Shown piece by piece: positions 22,979 through 32,766 of a stretch of 38,661 nucleotides of DNA. Both the position numbers and the translations under genes were made by a program. Origin of the DNA: Planctomycetales bacterium (GTDB lineage Bacteria; Planctomycetota; Planctomycetia; Pirellulales; Pirellulaceae); assembly GCA_020426595.1 (NCBI GenBank), contig JAGQPS010000018.1, forward strand, positions 1 to 38,661, read 5' to 3'. A model generated the notes under the pieces. That model was not told the DNA's origin. It ran no database searches and worked only from the letters and a program-made list of their open reading frames with translations. Each line of letters starts with the position of its first letter. The first letter of the stretch is position 1.

Positions 22979-24652
22979 CTATTGCTTCACCCGCTTGTAT
23001 CGGAATCGCTGAGGCTCGTCCGCCGACTTTCCGAGCCGTTCCTTTCTTTGACGTTCATACGTCTCGAAGTTGCCTTCGCACCAGTGGACGTATCCATCCC
23101 CTTCGAAGGCGAGAATGTGCGTCGCGATGCGGTCGAGGAACCAGCGGTCGTGCGAAATCACCACCGCGCAACCCGCGAAGTTGAGCACCGCCTCCTCCAA
23201 GGCTCGGAGCGTATCGACGTCCAAGTCATTGGTCGGTTCGTCCAACAGCAGCACATTGCAGCCTCGCCGCAGCAGTTTCGCCAGTTGGATGCGGTTGCGT
23301 TCACCACCGGAGAGGACGCCCACTTTTTTCTCTTGGTCGGGCCCGCGGAAATTGAAACGCGACACATAGGCCCGCGCGTTGATCCGCTTGCCACCCATGT
23401 CGAGTAGATCGTTGCCTCCCGAAATCTCCTCGTAGACCGACTTGTTCGGATCGAGATCGTCACGGAGCTGATCGACGTAGCCCAGCTCCACCGTCGGACC
23501 GACTCGCATCGTTCCCTTGTCGGGCGTGTCTTGCTGGGTGAGCATGCGGAACAGCGTCGTCTTACCAGCGCCGTTGGGCCCGATCACGCCGATGATGCCA
23601 CCAGCCGGCAATCGGAACGACAGGTCATCGATCAGCACCTTGTCGCCAAAACCCTTGCTCAAGTGATCGGCCTCGATCACCAAGTCACCCAAGTGGCGCC
23701 CCGGTGGGATTTGCATCTCGAATTCGTCGAGTCGCTCCTCGAACCCTTCCGACGCCATCTGTTCGTAGGCATTGATACGAGCCTTGCTCTTCGCCTGTCG
23801 AGCTCGCGGCGCCATGCGAATCCACTCCAGCTCGCGCTGCAAGGACTTGCGCCGGGCGTCGGCCGATTTCTCTTCCTGAGCGAGCCGGGTTTCCTTTTGC
23901 TCGAGCCACGAACTGTAATTGCCTTCCCAGGGAATGCCCTTCCCACGATCCAACTCCAGGATCCAGCTCGCCACGTTATCGAGGAAGTAGCGATCGTGAG
24001 TCACCGCGACGACGGTGCCGGGATACTCGCGCAGGAAATGTTCGAGCCAGAGCACCGATTCGGCGTCAAGGTGATTCGTCGGCTCGTCGAGCAGCAGCAA
24101 GTCGGGTCGCGCGAGCACCAGCTTGCATAACGCGACGCGTCGACGTTCACCACCCGACAACTTGGTCACATCCGCCTCGCGTGGAGGCAGATTGATGATG
24201 TCCATCGCGATCTCGATTTCGCGATCCAGCTCCCAGGAATTCGTCGCCTCGATTTGATCCTGTACGCGAGCCATCTCGTCGTACACCTTCTGCATCGCAT
24301 CGTCGTCGAGCGGCTCGGAGCACTTAGCGGTCAGCTCGTTGAATCGGTCGAGCAACGCGCGTCGCGGCGCGACGGCATCCTGCAGGTTCTCCCAAACGTT
24401 CTTGTCGGGATCGAGCTGCGGTTCCTGGGGGAGAAAGCCGCAGGTGAAACCGTCGGTGAGAATCGCGTCTCCGTCGAAGTCCTTGTCGACCCCCGCCATG
24501 ATCTTGAGCAGCGAACTCTTACCCGAGCCATTGCGGCCAAGCACGCCAATCTTGGCTCCCGGGTAAAACGCCAACCAAATATCGGTCAACACGGCCTTCG
24601 TGCCGTGCTTCTTCGTCAGTTCTCGAATCGTGTAGATGTACTGCTTACCCAT
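22979..24652 (-). CDS. ettA: Energy-dependent translational throttle protein EttA (ABC-F)
   Basis: The 557-residue protein, almost exactly the length of E. coli EttA, has two ABC ATPase domains and no membrane segment. Walker A motifs are GRNGSGKSS and GPNGAGKTT, signatures are [14 protein letters not shown] and [14 protein letters not shown], and Walker B motifs are [12 protein letters not shown] and [12 protein letters not shown]. An arm is inserted in the first domain and a charged P-site interaction linker joins the two ([15 protein letters not shown]). EttA binds the ribosomal E site and gates the first peptide bond according to ATP/ADP ratio. The frame is open to 24976, but MGKQYIY at 24652 matches the family start, and what lies upstream does not look coding. 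Confidence 0.94.
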   Translation of the reverse strand: MGKQYIYTIRELTKKHGTKAVLTDIWLAFYPGAKIGVLGRNGSGKSSLLKIMAGVDKDFDGDAILTDGFTCGFLPQEPQLDPDKNVWENLQDAVAPRRALLDRFNELTAKCSEPLDDDAMQKVYDEMARVQDQIEATNSWELDREIEIAMDIINLPPREADVTKLSGGERRRVALCKLVLARPDLLLLDEPTNHLDAESVLWLEHFLREYPGTVVAVTHDRYFLDNVASWILELDRGKGIPWEGNYSSWLEQKETRLAQEEKSADARRKSLQRELEWIRMAPRARQAKSKARINAYEQMASEGFEERLDEFEMQIPPGRHLGDLVIEADHLSKGFGDKVLIDDLSFRLPAGGIIGVIGPNGAGKTTLFRMLTQQDTPDKGTMRVGPTVELGYVDQLRDDLDPNKSVYEEISGGNDLLDMGGKRINARAYVSRFNFRGPDQEKKVGVLSGGERNRIQLAKLLRRGCNVLLLDEPTNDLDVDTLRALEEAVLNFAGCAVVISHDRWFLDRIATHILAFEGDGYVHWCEGNFETYERQRKERLGKSADEPQRFRYKRVKQ

Positions 24653-25184
24653 CACACCGTCTCGTGGATCGCTGCCCGCCGGATCCGCACCTTGCGTCGT
24701 CGGCGAGTGAACTGGGGCAAATCGAGTCTCGCGACGCGCCGTCGCGCCCGGGCCCCTCAATCCGCGATGGTACCGCTGTTGGGGCGATTCCGAAACGCCC
24801 GGTCTCGGAATCTCCAAGTCATCCGGGCGGCACCTGGGTGAACCGGCCGTGGTAGTCGCCGCGTCATGAAGCGGCCCGTGAACCGAACCGCACGGCGACG
24901 TCGCCTGGCACCACGAGACGCCAAGCACCGCGGCTAGGTTCAGGAAACCGGTTAATGTTCGTCGCCCGTGCGGCAAGAGGTGAGCAACTGGGCTATCATG
25001 ATCGCCCGAAAGTCGCGGCCGCTCACTCTCCCAGGCGGAAGCCAGCTCCGCTAGTCAGTCCGCCGGCTTGGTTTGGATGAGCCAAGCGACTCGTCGGACT
25101 GCGACTCGTTGGATCATCACGCCGCGGTTCACGTACGCCTTCCGTCACTCCCGCACGTTTCTCGTTCTCACGCATCGGAACACG
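24653..25184. other. Divergent intergenic region between ettA and the exonuclease gene
   Basis: About 530 bases. A perfect 8-bp inverted repeat, GATTCCGA/TCGGAATC, lies at 24786-24812 with an 11-nt loop, about 135 bases upstream of ettA; it could be an operator or a leader hairpin. I see no gene or RNA here. Confidence 0.45.
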
Positions 25185-25748
25185 ATGGCCAAAACACTCG
25201 ATGTCATCCTCGTGATCGATGTGGAATCAACCTGCTGGGAAGGTTATCCACCTCCCGGGCAGATGACGGAGATCATTGAGGTCGGGCTTTGTCTCGTCGA
25301 TACCGCCAGCCTGGAGCGGCTCGAGAAACGCTCGTTGATGGTGAGGCCCCAGAAATCAACGGTCAGTGCTTTCTGCACGGAGTTGACGGGCATCACGCAG
25401 GAGATGGCCGAGGCGGGCATGACGTTGAGCGATGTCGTGCACATCCTGATGGATGAGTACCGAGCTCCAGAACGGCTATTCGCGAGTTGGGGTGACTACG
25501 ACCGCAACCAGTTTCGCCGCAATTGCGACAGCTACGGCATTCCTTACCCGTTCGGGCCCACGCACCTGAACGTCAAGAATCTCTTTTCAATCGCGTGGGG
25601 CTTGAGGCAAGAACTCGGCATCGATTCGGCCATGGAACGACTCGGTCTCACCATGGTCGGGCGACATCATCGCGGTGTCGACGACGCCTGGAACATCGCG
25701 GAGTTGCTTTGCTTGCAACTGAAACGCATTCGCCGCACCGGGATCTAG
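25185..25748 (+). CDS. 3'-5' exonuclease of the DEDD superfamily (ERI-1/KapD-like)
   Basis: The 187-residue protein is an RNase T/DnaQ-type exonuclease. Exo I is VIDVESTCW with the D-x-E pair, Exo II includes SWGDYDRNQF, and Exo III is HHRGVDDAWNIAEL with the histidine and aspartate of the DEDDh type. The CW after the Exo I acidic pair and the segment HLNVKNLF are typical of the ERI-1/3'hExo and KapD subgroup rather than the polymerase III epsilon subunit. It therefore probably trims RNA or short DNA ends. The ATG at 25185 is chosen; the frame is open further upstream to 25068 without family similarity. Confidence 0.88.
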   Translation: MAKTLDVILVIDVESTCWEGYPPPGQMTEIIEVGLCLVDTASLERLEKRSLMVRPQKSTVSAFCTELTGITQEMAEAGMTLSDVVHILMDEYRAPERLFASWGDYDRNQFRRNCDSYGIPYPFGPTHLNVKNLFSIAWGLRQELGIDSAMERLGLTMVGRHHRGVDDAWNIAELLCLQLKRIRRTGI

Positions 25749-25816
25749 TGCTCACCGCGACCGAGCCGCGTCGATCGCGTCCCCGATACGAATACGGGGC
25801 TTGAGTGTTTGTTCTG

Positions 25817-26335
25817 TCAATTGTCGTGGCTCGGTTGCCCCGTAGGGCCTTCCGGGGCAAGCGACGGGGCGGAAGCGGTCAACGGGAATATGAAGTTGCG
25901 CATGTGCTCGCGCTCGGTCCAGCCAAGCTTCGAATAGAAACCGAGTTCGTAGGACTTCCGGTCTCGCCCATTTAGCAGACTCAATCTTGTGCAGCCGCGG
26001 CTCCGTGCTTCGGCCTCAATGAGTCGTAGCAGCTCGGTACCGATTCCTTGACTCGCGAAATTGGGATGGACAAAGAGCTCCGACACGTAGCCCTCGCCGC
26101 CATCGAGAAGTAGGAAGGCAACCCAATGACAGGCGATGTAGCCGACAATCCTTGTCTCGATCTCGGCGACGTGGATGCTCGAGCGGTCCGTTGATAATCC
26201 CGTGACTAGATTCGATCCAACGACCTCGGTGAGTTTCGAAAGCGGCTGGTGGTTGCCTATCGCGAGCTCGGGCATCGCATGAATCACCGAGGCAATTCCT
26301 GGGGCGTCGTCGATGACAGCACGTCGTACTAGCAT
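25817..26335 (-). CDS. GNAT-family N-acetyltransferase
   Basis: The 172-residue protein has the GNAT fold. The N-terminal strand-helix is VRRAVIDDAPGIASVI, and the acetyl-CoA binding motif A is VSELFVHPNFASQGIGTELL, with Q-x-x-G-I-G in the pyrophosphate loop. It ends with LLNGRDRKSYELGFYSKLGW. The substrate is unknown. The ATG at 26335 starts right at the first strand; a longer frame to 26533 adds residues with no family match. Sampled GC is 55-58%, slightly below the neighbours. It converges on the exonuclease gene. Confidence 0.85.
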   Translation of the reverse strand: MLVRRAVIDDAPGIASVIHAMPELAIGNHQPLSKLTEVVGSNLVTGLSTDRSSIHVAEIETRIVGYIACHWVAFLLLDGGEGYVSELFVHPNFASQGIGTELLRLIEAEARSRGCTRLSLLNGRDRKSYELGFYSKLGWTEREHMRNFIFPLTASAPSLAPEGPTGQPSHDN

Positions 26336-26562
26336 GGCGTTGTCCGTCTGACTTTCGTTCGGTAGTCGCCAAGCTTCGGCACTTTCATCAAGAACGCGCA
26401 CCCTGGTCGCCGTACTTGACCGTGCCTGACTGTTGTCCGCGCTGTAGAAAACCGCGCCGTGGTCGCCGCGAGGAAGTACGTCCGCGCTCCGCCGCTTATT
26501 GAGAGCTCCATCGTCAGCGCAGGGGAATCGCAAAGTGCGGCAACGGCGTTGTCGCTTTGACG

Positions 26563-28041
26563 CTACGCCGTGAGTACCGACTCGCGCAGGTCTCGGGCGA
26601 GCTGTCGGGTCTTGAGATAGAACCCGCGGATCAGATAACCGAAGTACACGTTCAGGCCGATCGACAGAAATAGCAAGCCAAGCGCTAGGACCGAGACGTC
26701 CTTCGGAGGTTCCGTCTCAACCTCCGTGGGGCCATTCGGATTCAGCGTCGAGCCGCTGGTGTTGCTCGTGTTCGAGGTCGTCGGGCGAGTGCTATTGAGC
26801 GATGTGCCGACGCCGCTCGATGTGTAGCTCGTCGGCCGAATCGTTCCCGCAAGCTGCTGACCCGCGTTGGCGCTGGCCAGCGGCCCCTGGGAATTGACCC
26901 AGTCAGGAATCTGGGGTTTGGTCACGGCGGGCAAGGAGCTTCCCGATCCCGACATCGGGTATCCCGCACCCGTCGTGGTACCGGTGCCTTGACCTGGGGC
27001 ATACGGAACTGGATTGGTTTGGCCTTGGGTCGAGGCGTAGTAGCCAGGATTGTTCGCGGGGAGGTTGGGCGGAGCCATCAAGCCCGGCTGATATGAGCCG
27101 CCATTCCAGCCCGAGGTGGAGTAGCCGGAGCCCTGCCCTTGCCCGGTGACGGGCCACTGGGGGCTGCCCGTGGCCTGGCCGCCGGTCGCTCCCGTATTCG
27201 TGCCGGCCAAAGGCGATTGATAGGACGGGCCAGGTTGAGGCGTCGTCGGTTGATTGACCGATTGCCAAGTGTTGCCGGCCCCATTCGGATTGGTCTGATT
27301 CACCGGCCAAAGCGACGTGCGAGGCAAATTGCTGTTGGGATCCGCGCCGCCAACATTGCGTCCCGCGTCCCAATCGCTCGCGCCCACGTTGCTACCCAAG
27401 GGCGAGGCAAGCTGAGCCGGTGGAAGCTGAGTCGGCGGTAACCGCGCCGGTGGATTGTTGGCTTGATACGAGCCCGTCGCGTAGGGCATGCCTTGCATCA
27501 ACGGGGCATCCATCAAGCGATTGAAGGCGTCCCACTGCAACGCCTCGGGGTTGATGCGAATGTTCCCGTCAGCTGGTGCGTTACCAACTCCAGCAAGCGG
27601 ACTCGAGTCGGCAAGGGTCGGCCGGAGTGGCACGCCTCGATCGACGCTATTGGGAGCGAATGCCTGCGGTTGCTGTTGCCGCTGGAAGGCTTCCGCCGGC
27701 GAGAAGGTGTTCGGCGACGACGCGGGTGGCGAACTCGACGGCACCTGCTGCAGAAACGCAAGAGAGGCGACGTTGCTCACCTGAGCCACGCCTGAATCAG
27801 CGTCGCCCGAAGCCGCGATGGCCGGCTTCTGCAAACGCTGTTCACCATACTGCAATCGCACCGCGCCCACCGGGTTCACACCCTGGGGAATGATGCTCGT
27901 GATGGGATAGCCGGCCCGCAAAGCCTCGATGGCTTGCTCATCCAATTGGATCACGTAGACCTGGTCGCCCTCGGGACGAGTCTCCCAAGTCGTTTCCACG
28001 CCGGACACAGCTATAACCAATGCGACGGCCAATCCGTTCAT
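26563..28041 (-). CDS. Low-complexity surface protein with C-terminal membrane anchor
   Basis: The 492-residue product has a short hydrophobic N-terminus (GLAVALVIAVSG) that acts as signal or anchor and a small folded part of about 80 residues with VYVIQLDEQAIEALRAGYPI and VNPVGAVRLQYGEQRL. A long region of about 330 residues rich in Q, P, N, G, S and T follows. It ends in one membrane helix (VSVLALGLLFLSIGLNVYFGYL) with a basic cytoplasmic tail. I recognise no known domain. I chose ATG 28041, with GGAG upstream, over 28056 and 28077. It is transcribed divergently from the next gene cluster. Confidence 0.72.
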   Translation of the reverse strand: MNGLAVALVIAVSGVETTWETRPEGDQVYVIQLDEQAIEALRAGYPITSIIPQGVNPVGAVRLQYGEQRLQKPAIAASGDADSGVAQVSNVASLAFLQQVPSSSPPASSPNTFSPAEAFQRQQQPQAFAPNSVDRGVPLRPTLADSSPLAGVGNAPADGNIRINPEALQWDAFNRLMDAPLMQGMPYATGSYQANNPPARLPPTQLPPAQLASPLGSNVGASDWDAGRNVGGADPNSNLPRTSLWPVNQTNPNGAGNTWQSVNQPTTPQPGPSYQSPLAGTNTGATGGQATGSPQWPVTGQGQGSGYSTSGWNGGSYQPGLMAPPNLPANNPGYYASTQGQTNPVPYAPGQGTGTTTGAGYPMSGSGSSLPAVTKPQIPDWVNSQGPLASANAGQQLAGTIRPTSYTSSGVGTSLNSTRPTTSNTSNTSGSTLNPNGPTEVETEPPKDVSVLALGLLFLSIGLNVYFGYLIRGFYLKTRQLARDLRESVLTA

Positions 28042-28085
28042 CGGTGGAGACTCCATTCGTCTTACGCACAAGACCACCGGGTGGT

Positions 28086-28114
28086 ATCCTATCCGCCTTT
28101 GCTAGTCATCGCAA
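28086..28114 (-). promoter_or_regulatory. Candidate promoter of the surface-protein gene
   Basis: On the minus strand TTGCGA (28114-28109) and TAGGAT (28091-28086) are separated by 17 bases, each hexamer with two mismatches to consensus. The start would be near 28079, about 38 bases before the ATG at 28041. Confidence 0.4.
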
Positions 28115-28264
28115 ATAGAAGATTGGCAAAGTAGTTGCGCGAAATGAGCGACTTGTGAACTTCGACCCGTTTCACGCGGGCCCAAGGAGTTCCGTCTCTT
28201 TGCAGGCTTATCCAAGCTGTCAGCTAGTTGCCTAGTTTGAGACGACTGGGTGGCTGGGCGAGTG

Positions 28265-29320
28265 ATGTCGGCGCGGGTTCGTTCGATCGCTTGGATCGAA
28301 AAGAGTTTTTTGCCGGGAAGGATTCTTGTGGGACTCGGCGTCACGCTTCGTCGCTGGCTGCCAACGGTGATTCGCTCGATCACGCTCGTCGCCGTGGTTG
28401 TGGGAATCGCGTTGACGATTCGCCGTGCCTGGCAGGACGAGTCGCTTCGGGCGCTCGATTGGTCGCGGGTGGGTTGGCCCTGGTTGCTGGCCGCCACCGC
28501 GGCCTATGGCTTGGGTACGCTGCCCGGTTGGCGATATTGGCACGCGGTTCTTTTGCGATTCGGACAACGTCCGACTCCGCGTGAGTCACTGCGGGCATTC
28601 ATGATGGGGCAACTCGGCAAGTACCTTCCAGGCAAGGCGATGGTGGTCGCGATTCGTGCGGCGACCGTGCGGAGTGATCGCACCTTGGTGGCTCCCGCGG
28701 CGGCGGCGGTGTTCGTCGAGACACTCACGCTGATGGCGGTGGGCGCCACGGTCGCTGCTTCGTACTTGGTGTTCTGGGCTTGGCAGGAGCCCGCCAAGTT
28801 GAGCGCCCGCCTGCCGCTACTCGGACTGGCCGTCGTGTTGATGTTGGTGGCGGGAGTCCCGACTTATCCTCCGTTGTTTCGGCGGCTTGTCCGGTTCATC
28901 CGTCTCCGCAAGGCCGACCCTTCGATCGAGCAAGCGGTCGCGGGACTCGATGGTGGCCTTCTGGCGCGCGGTTGGGGCTGGAATCTGTTGGCGTGGGGAT
29001 GTTGGGGGGCGAGTCTGTTTTGTGTCCTGTCCGCCTTGCCGGGAGCCGACCCGAGTTGGATCGATTTGCCGTTGATCACGGCGTGTGTCGCCTTGGCGAT
29101 GGTGGCGGGTTTCCTCTCGCTATTGCCGGGAGGCATTGGCGTGCGGGAGCTGGTCATCCTGACGCTTCTGGCTCCATTCGGTTCGGCTCAAGCCATCGTC
29201 GCCGCCGTGTTGCTCCGGCTCTGTTGGTTGCTGTCCGAGCTCGTCATTGCGACTATCCTGTATCTCTGGGGAAATGGGCCGGCTCCGGCATCGGAAACGC
29301 GGGAAGGTTCGCTCGATTGA
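28265..29320 (+). CDS. Flippase-like integral membrane protein (LPG synthase TM/UPF0104 family)
   Basis: The roughly 351-residue protein has about eight membrane helices and the arrangement of the lysylphosphatidylglycerol synthase transmembrane family (also AglD/UPF0104). Signature segments are MMGQLGKYLPGKAMVVAIRA in the first half and the glycine-rich SLLPGGIGVRELVILTLLA near the end. Such proteins flip or help transfer lipid-linked compounds and often sit beside glycosyltransferases, as here. There is no aminoacyl-transferase domain, so it does not make lysyl-PG. The ATG at 28265 is chosen; a GTG at 28250 would add five residues and neither has a clear Shine-Dalgarno sequence. The next gene starts after 222 bases. 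Confidence 0.82.
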   Translation: MSARVRSIAWIEKSFLPGRILVGLGVTLRRWLPTVIRSITLVAVVVGIALTIRRAWQDESLRALDWSRVGWPWLLAATAAYGLGTLPGWRYWHAVLLRFGQRPTPRESLRAFMMGQLGKYLPGKAMVVAIRAATVRSDRTLVAPAAAAVFVETLTLMAVGATVAASYLVFWAWQEPAKLSARLPLLGLAVVLMLVAGVPTYPPLFRRLVRFIRLRKADPSIEQAVAGLDGGLLARGWGWNLLAWGCWGASLFCVLSALPGADPSWIDLPLITACVALAMVAGFLSLLPGGIGVRELVILTLLAPFGSAQAIVAAVLLRLCWLLSELVIATILYLWGNGPAPASETREGSLD

Positions 29321-29465
29321 GTCCCCTACTCGGCCTGTTTGTTTCCTCGGAGGCGTTGCTTGGGAGTCGACTGAATCAGCCACCGCAAGGCGCGGTGCGT
29401 TGAGATGGTGTGATGCGTCGAGCCGGAGCGGTTGAGTGCGAATCACCCTCTGTCGACTTGTACTA

Positions 29466-29477
29466 ATCGACGTCGAT
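29466..29477. promoter_or_regulatory. Perfect 12-bp palindrome upstream of the glycosyltransferase gene
   Basis: ATCGACGTCGAT lies 65 bases before the ATG of the GT2 gene. It could be a regulator binding site, but a 12-bp palindrome in GC-rich DNA may also be chance. Confidence 0.25.
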
Positions 29478-29542
29478 CAAACAACTCGCGGTCTGTGTCA
29501 CACGTGCTTGGTATCGACCGAAGTAAGTTCCCTGGAGTCAGC

Positions 29543-30613
29543 ATGAAGTACTCGGCCGTCATTCCGGTGTTCAACGAGCAGGAGAGTCTGCGGACGTTGC
29601 ATACCGAACTCCGAGCGGTGGCCGAGGCGCGGGGCTGGGAGCTCGAGATCGTGTTTGTCGACGATGGCTCCACCGACGACAGTTGGCGGATCATCGAGTC
29701 GCTCGCGGCCGAGGATTCGCTTGTAAGTGGCGTTCGTTTTCGGCGCAACTTCGGCAAGGCCGCGGCGTTGATGGCGGGTTTCGCCGAGGTTGACGGCGAC
29801 GTGGTGTTCACGCTCGATGCCGACCTGCAGGATGATCCCAAGGAGCTGCCTCGATTCGTGGAGGCGCTTGAGAAGGGTCACGATGTGGTCAGCGGTTGGA
29901 AGACCGTGCGTCACGACCCCTGGCACAAGACGATTCCCAGCCGCGTCTTCAATCGCATGGTCGGCTGGTTGACCGGAGTCAAGCTGCACGATCACAACTG
30001 CGGCTTCAAGGCTTATCGAGGCGAGGTGTTGCCCGAGATTCACTTGTACGGTGAGCTGCATCGTTTCGTTCCGGTCCTCGCCGCCGCGCGGGGATTTCGC
30101 ATCGGCGAGATTTCGGTCGAGCATCGAGCCCGCAAGTTTGGTCGTTCGAAGTACGGATTCGAACGGTTCCTGAAGGGGTTTCTCGATCTGACCACCGTGT
30201 ACTTCCTCACGGGATATGGCTCCCGTCCCCAGCATCTATTGGGATCGGCGGGGCTCGCAAGTTTCAGTGCCGGCCTTTTGGGACTGTTCTATCTCACCGT
30301 GTATTGGTTGGTGCGTGAGTTCGGCGGATACGCCGATGAGTGGGCGCCTCTCCATCAGCGCCCGCTCGTGCTTTATTCGCTGGGAGCGATGCTGCTTGGC
30401 GCGCAGTTGTTGTCTCTCGGCTTCCTCGCCGAGTTGATCACGGCTCAGAATGCCAAGTCCGAAGTCAAGTACTCCGTTCGAGCCCGGGTGCGCGGAGCGA
30501 CGAACTCGAAGACTCGTTGTGAGCTTAGTGATGCTCGGCGGATCGATGATCTCGATGATCCCGCCAGCCTCCATCACCCTCCCGACTCCACCCCGGACTC
30601 CGACGCCAGCTAG
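29543..30613 (+). CDS. Family 2 glycosyltransferase with C-terminal membrane helices (DPM/GtrB-like)
   Basis: The 356-residue protein has a GT-A domain: AVIPVFNEQESL, the nucleotide-binding FVDDGSTDDS and the metal-binding LDADLQDDP. HDHNCGFKAYR and the EHRARKFGRSKYG segment are typical of polyprenyl-phosphate glycosyltransferases such as DPM1 and GtrB. Two membrane helices follow (about residues 225-250 and 275-297). It probably transfers a sugar from a nucleotide sugar to a polyprenyl phosphate at the inner membrane face. The C-terminal 50 residues are polar and probably disordered. The ATG at 29543 has GGAG 7 bases upstream. It is flanked by two integral membrane proteins in the same direction. 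Confidence 0.9.
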   Translation: MKYSAVIPVFNEQESLRTLHTELRAVAEARGWELEIVFVDDGSTDDSWRIIESLAAEDSLVSGVRFRRNFGKAAALMAGFAEVDGDVVFTLDADLQDDPKELPRFVEALEKGHDVVSGWKTVRHDPWHKTIPSRVFNRMVGWLTGVKLHDHNCGFKAYRGEVLPEIHLYGELHRFVPVLAAARGFRIGEISVEHRARKFGRSKYGFERFLKGFLDLTTVYFLTGYGSRPQHLLGSAGLASFSAGLLGLFYLTVYWLVREFGGYADEWAPLHQRPLVLYSLGAMLLGAQLLSLGFLAELITAQNAKSEVKYSVRARVRGATNSKTRCELSDARRIDDLDDPASLHHPPDSTPDSDAS

Positions 30614-30739
30614 GACACGCACGATTCCAGAATCGAGTCATGGACATATCCCGCACGTTGGTCGATGAACTCGGTCCACTTGTTTTCGCCAACGCCGATC
30701 GACGCTTCCCTTTGACCCACCGCTCATGAGGCATCGCGA

Positions 30740-32449
30740 ATGTCGGATTCACCCCATGCGTCGCCCAATGATGCCGCGATTGATTCCGCGACTCCGTTGG
30801 CATCCACGACGACGCCAACCAGCGGATCTCCTTGGCGCTGGGACGCGACTTGGATCTTGGTGATCGTGGCGGTGGTCGCCGGCAGGATCTTCGCGCTACA
30901 GCCGCTCCAGGAAAACCGCCACTCGCCGTTCATGTCGGCGAATGACCGAAGCCGTTGGGCGACGATTCGAGCGTTGGGAGATGACGGTACCTATGCGATC
31001 GATCATCTGACGGTCGAGCGAGGCAGCGTGTGGAATACGATCGACAAGGTCGTGCATGTTGGCGAGGACGGACGGCTGCATGAGTATTCCAGCAAGCCGA
31101 CCTTGTTGCCGACTCTCTATGCCTATCTCTATCGAGCGATTCGGCTGACGACCGGTTGGAGTTTGGATCACCAGCCGTTCTCCGTGGCACGGACGCTGTT
31201 GTTGCTGGTCAACGTGCTTCCCCTGGCCGTGTTGCTGGGAGCGGTCGCGACCTTGGCTCGCAAACGCGGCATGTCGGCGTGGACTCGGGCGATCTTGGTA
31301 GCCGGACTCGGCCTAGGAACTTCGTTGGGGACGTTCGCCGTTACGCTCAACAACCATCTTCCAGCGGCGGTGTCGGTCGGCATCGTCATTCTGAGTTGGT
31401 GGCTTTGCGCGACAAAGGATGATCCGAAACGGACCGGCGCGGACGAATCGTCCCGCGATGCGAGCGTGGGGAAGCGGAGCCATTGGTGGTTCGCCATCGG
31501 CGGCTTGTTCGCCGCCTTCGCCGCCGCGAATGAACTACCCGCGCTCTCGTTCCTTTGCTTGGCGGCTTTCGCCTTCCTGCTGGTCGACTGGCGCAAGACG
31601 CTGCTGATCTTCCTGCCCGCGGCGGGAATCGTGGCGTGCGCGAGTTTCGCGACCAATTGGCAGGCTCACCATTCCTGGCGGCCTCCGTATGCCCATCGTT
31701 CCGACGGCGCGGTACTCCTGCAATTGCCGGCTGAAGCGGCGGACGCGGCGGCGCGCGGCGAACTGAGCGCCGAGACGCGCCGAGTCCTCAACGATGGCGG
31801 AGTCATGGTTTCGTCCCGCTGGTCGCTCAATCCGGGCACGACACCCGTTCCCGAGGGGACGCGGCGCTGGGTGCTCACCGATCTTGGCTCCGATCAACGT
31901 TGGGCCCTCGTGCAGCCCACCTCCGAATCCCAGATCGATGTGCGCGAATGGGACAACTGGTACGAATACGATTGGAGCTACTGGAGCCAGCCGCGGGAAA
32001 GTCGATCGCGTGTCGATCAAGGAGAAGAGTCACGGGCTCGCTATGCTTGGCACATGTTGTTGGGACACCACGGCCTGATATCGCTCTCGCCGCTCTTGGC
32101 GTTGGCGGTGGCTGGCGTCGTGCTGGGACTCCGACCGGGGCAACCGAGAATCTGGCAAGCGTTCACGATCGCCGTGCTCCTGTTAACCGTTGTCGTGTTC
32201 GGGTTTTACTTGAGCCGGCCCTTGATCGATCGAAACTATGGTGGGCAGACGAGCTACTTGCGCTGGATGCTCTGGTTCACTCCGATGTGGATCCTGTTGG
32301 CCATGGATCCCATTGAGCGATTGGCGAAACGCGCCGCGGGGAGGGCGGTCGTCCTGACGCTGCTGGGAATGAGCATCGCCAGTGCCGCGTATGCCCAGGC
32401 GAATCCATGGATCCACCCTTGGCTCTACACGTGGCTCGGTGGCGAGTAG
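30740..32449 (+). CDS. Multi-pass membrane protein, glycosyltransferase-39-like
   Basis: The 569-residue protein has a polar N-terminus, a first helix at about 35-55, an extracytoplasmic loop and about ten further helices. NRHSPFMSANDRSRWATIRAL after the first helix, then the helix block with SLGTFAVTLNNHLPAA, and the late motif RNYGGQTSYLRWMLWFTP resemble membrane glycosyltransferases of the GT-C type that use polyprenyl-linked sugars. I cannot identify the catalytic acidic residue with confidence. Similar proteins occur in planctomycetes as uncharacterised proteins. Next to the GT2 and the flippase-like protein it could use the lipid-linked sugar made by the GT2. Function is inferred from context. 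Confidence 0.78.
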   Translation: MSDSPHASPNDAAIDSATPLASTTTPTSGSPWRWDATWILVIVAVVAGRIFALQPLQENRHSPFMSANDRSRWATIRALGDDGTYAIDHLTVERGSVWNTIDKVVHVGEDGRLHEYSSKPTLLPTLYAYLYRAIRLTTGWSLDHQPFSVARTLLLLVNVLPLAVLLGAVATLARKRGMSAWTRAILVAGLGLGTSLGTFAVTLNNHLPAAVSVGIVILSWWLCATKDDPKRTGADESSRDASVGKRSHWWFAIGGLFAAFAAANELPALSFLCLAAFAFLLVDWRKTLLIFLPAAGIVACASFATNWQAHHSWRPPYAHRSDGAVLLQLPAEAADAAARGELSAETRRVLNDGGVMVSSRWSLNPGTTPVPEGTRRWVLTDLGSDQRWALVQPTSESQIDVREWDNWYEYDWSYWSQPRESRSRVDQGEESRARYAWHMLLGHHGLISLSPLLALAVAGVVLGLRPGQPRIWQAFTIAVLLLTVVVFGFYLSRPLIDRNYGGQTSYLRWMLWFTPMWILLAMDPIERLAKRAAGRAVVLTLLGMSIASAAYAQANPWIHPWLYTWLGGE

Positions 32450-32766
32450 CCGGGACGCTTTTGGTTACTCGCGGTTGGTTGCTCGCGGTATCGTGGCTAT
32501 TCGCCGGCGTCGTGCCTACTCGCGGTGATCAGATCGACCGCACGGGATCGACGCCGACTGACGGTCACAACAAAAAAGGGTGGGACCACCATCACGGCGT
32601 TCCCACCCTTCAGCGACTTCGCTAAGTCTCGCAGGCCAACTCTCGTAGGTCACGAGCCAAATTCAACCGACGTGTCGGCTGGTCGATCGTGGCCAAGGGA
32701 CCGTGTTGACTTGTCGGTCTCCGCGATATTTCATCGACGGAGTCCCGAGCGGCATTGCCATGGGAA
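32450..32766. other. Intergenic region between converging genes, with terminator
   Basis: The membrane-protein gene (rightward) and the superoxide dismutase gene (leftward) converge here. The only clear element is the intrinsic terminator at 32570-32610. Confidence 0.5.
32570..32610 (-). terminator. Intrinsic terminator of the superoxide dismutase gene
   Basis: On the minus strand AAGGGTGGGA (32610-32601) pairs perfectly with TCCCACCCTT (32585-32576), followed directly by more T residues (TTTTGTTG). It lies about 155 bases after the sod stop codon. Confidence 0.8.

Noticed and set aside
24653-24976. N-terminal extension of EttA by 108 residues
   Set aside because: The family starts at MGKQYIY-like sequence and E. 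coli EttA has the same length as the form from 24652; the extension has no coding character.
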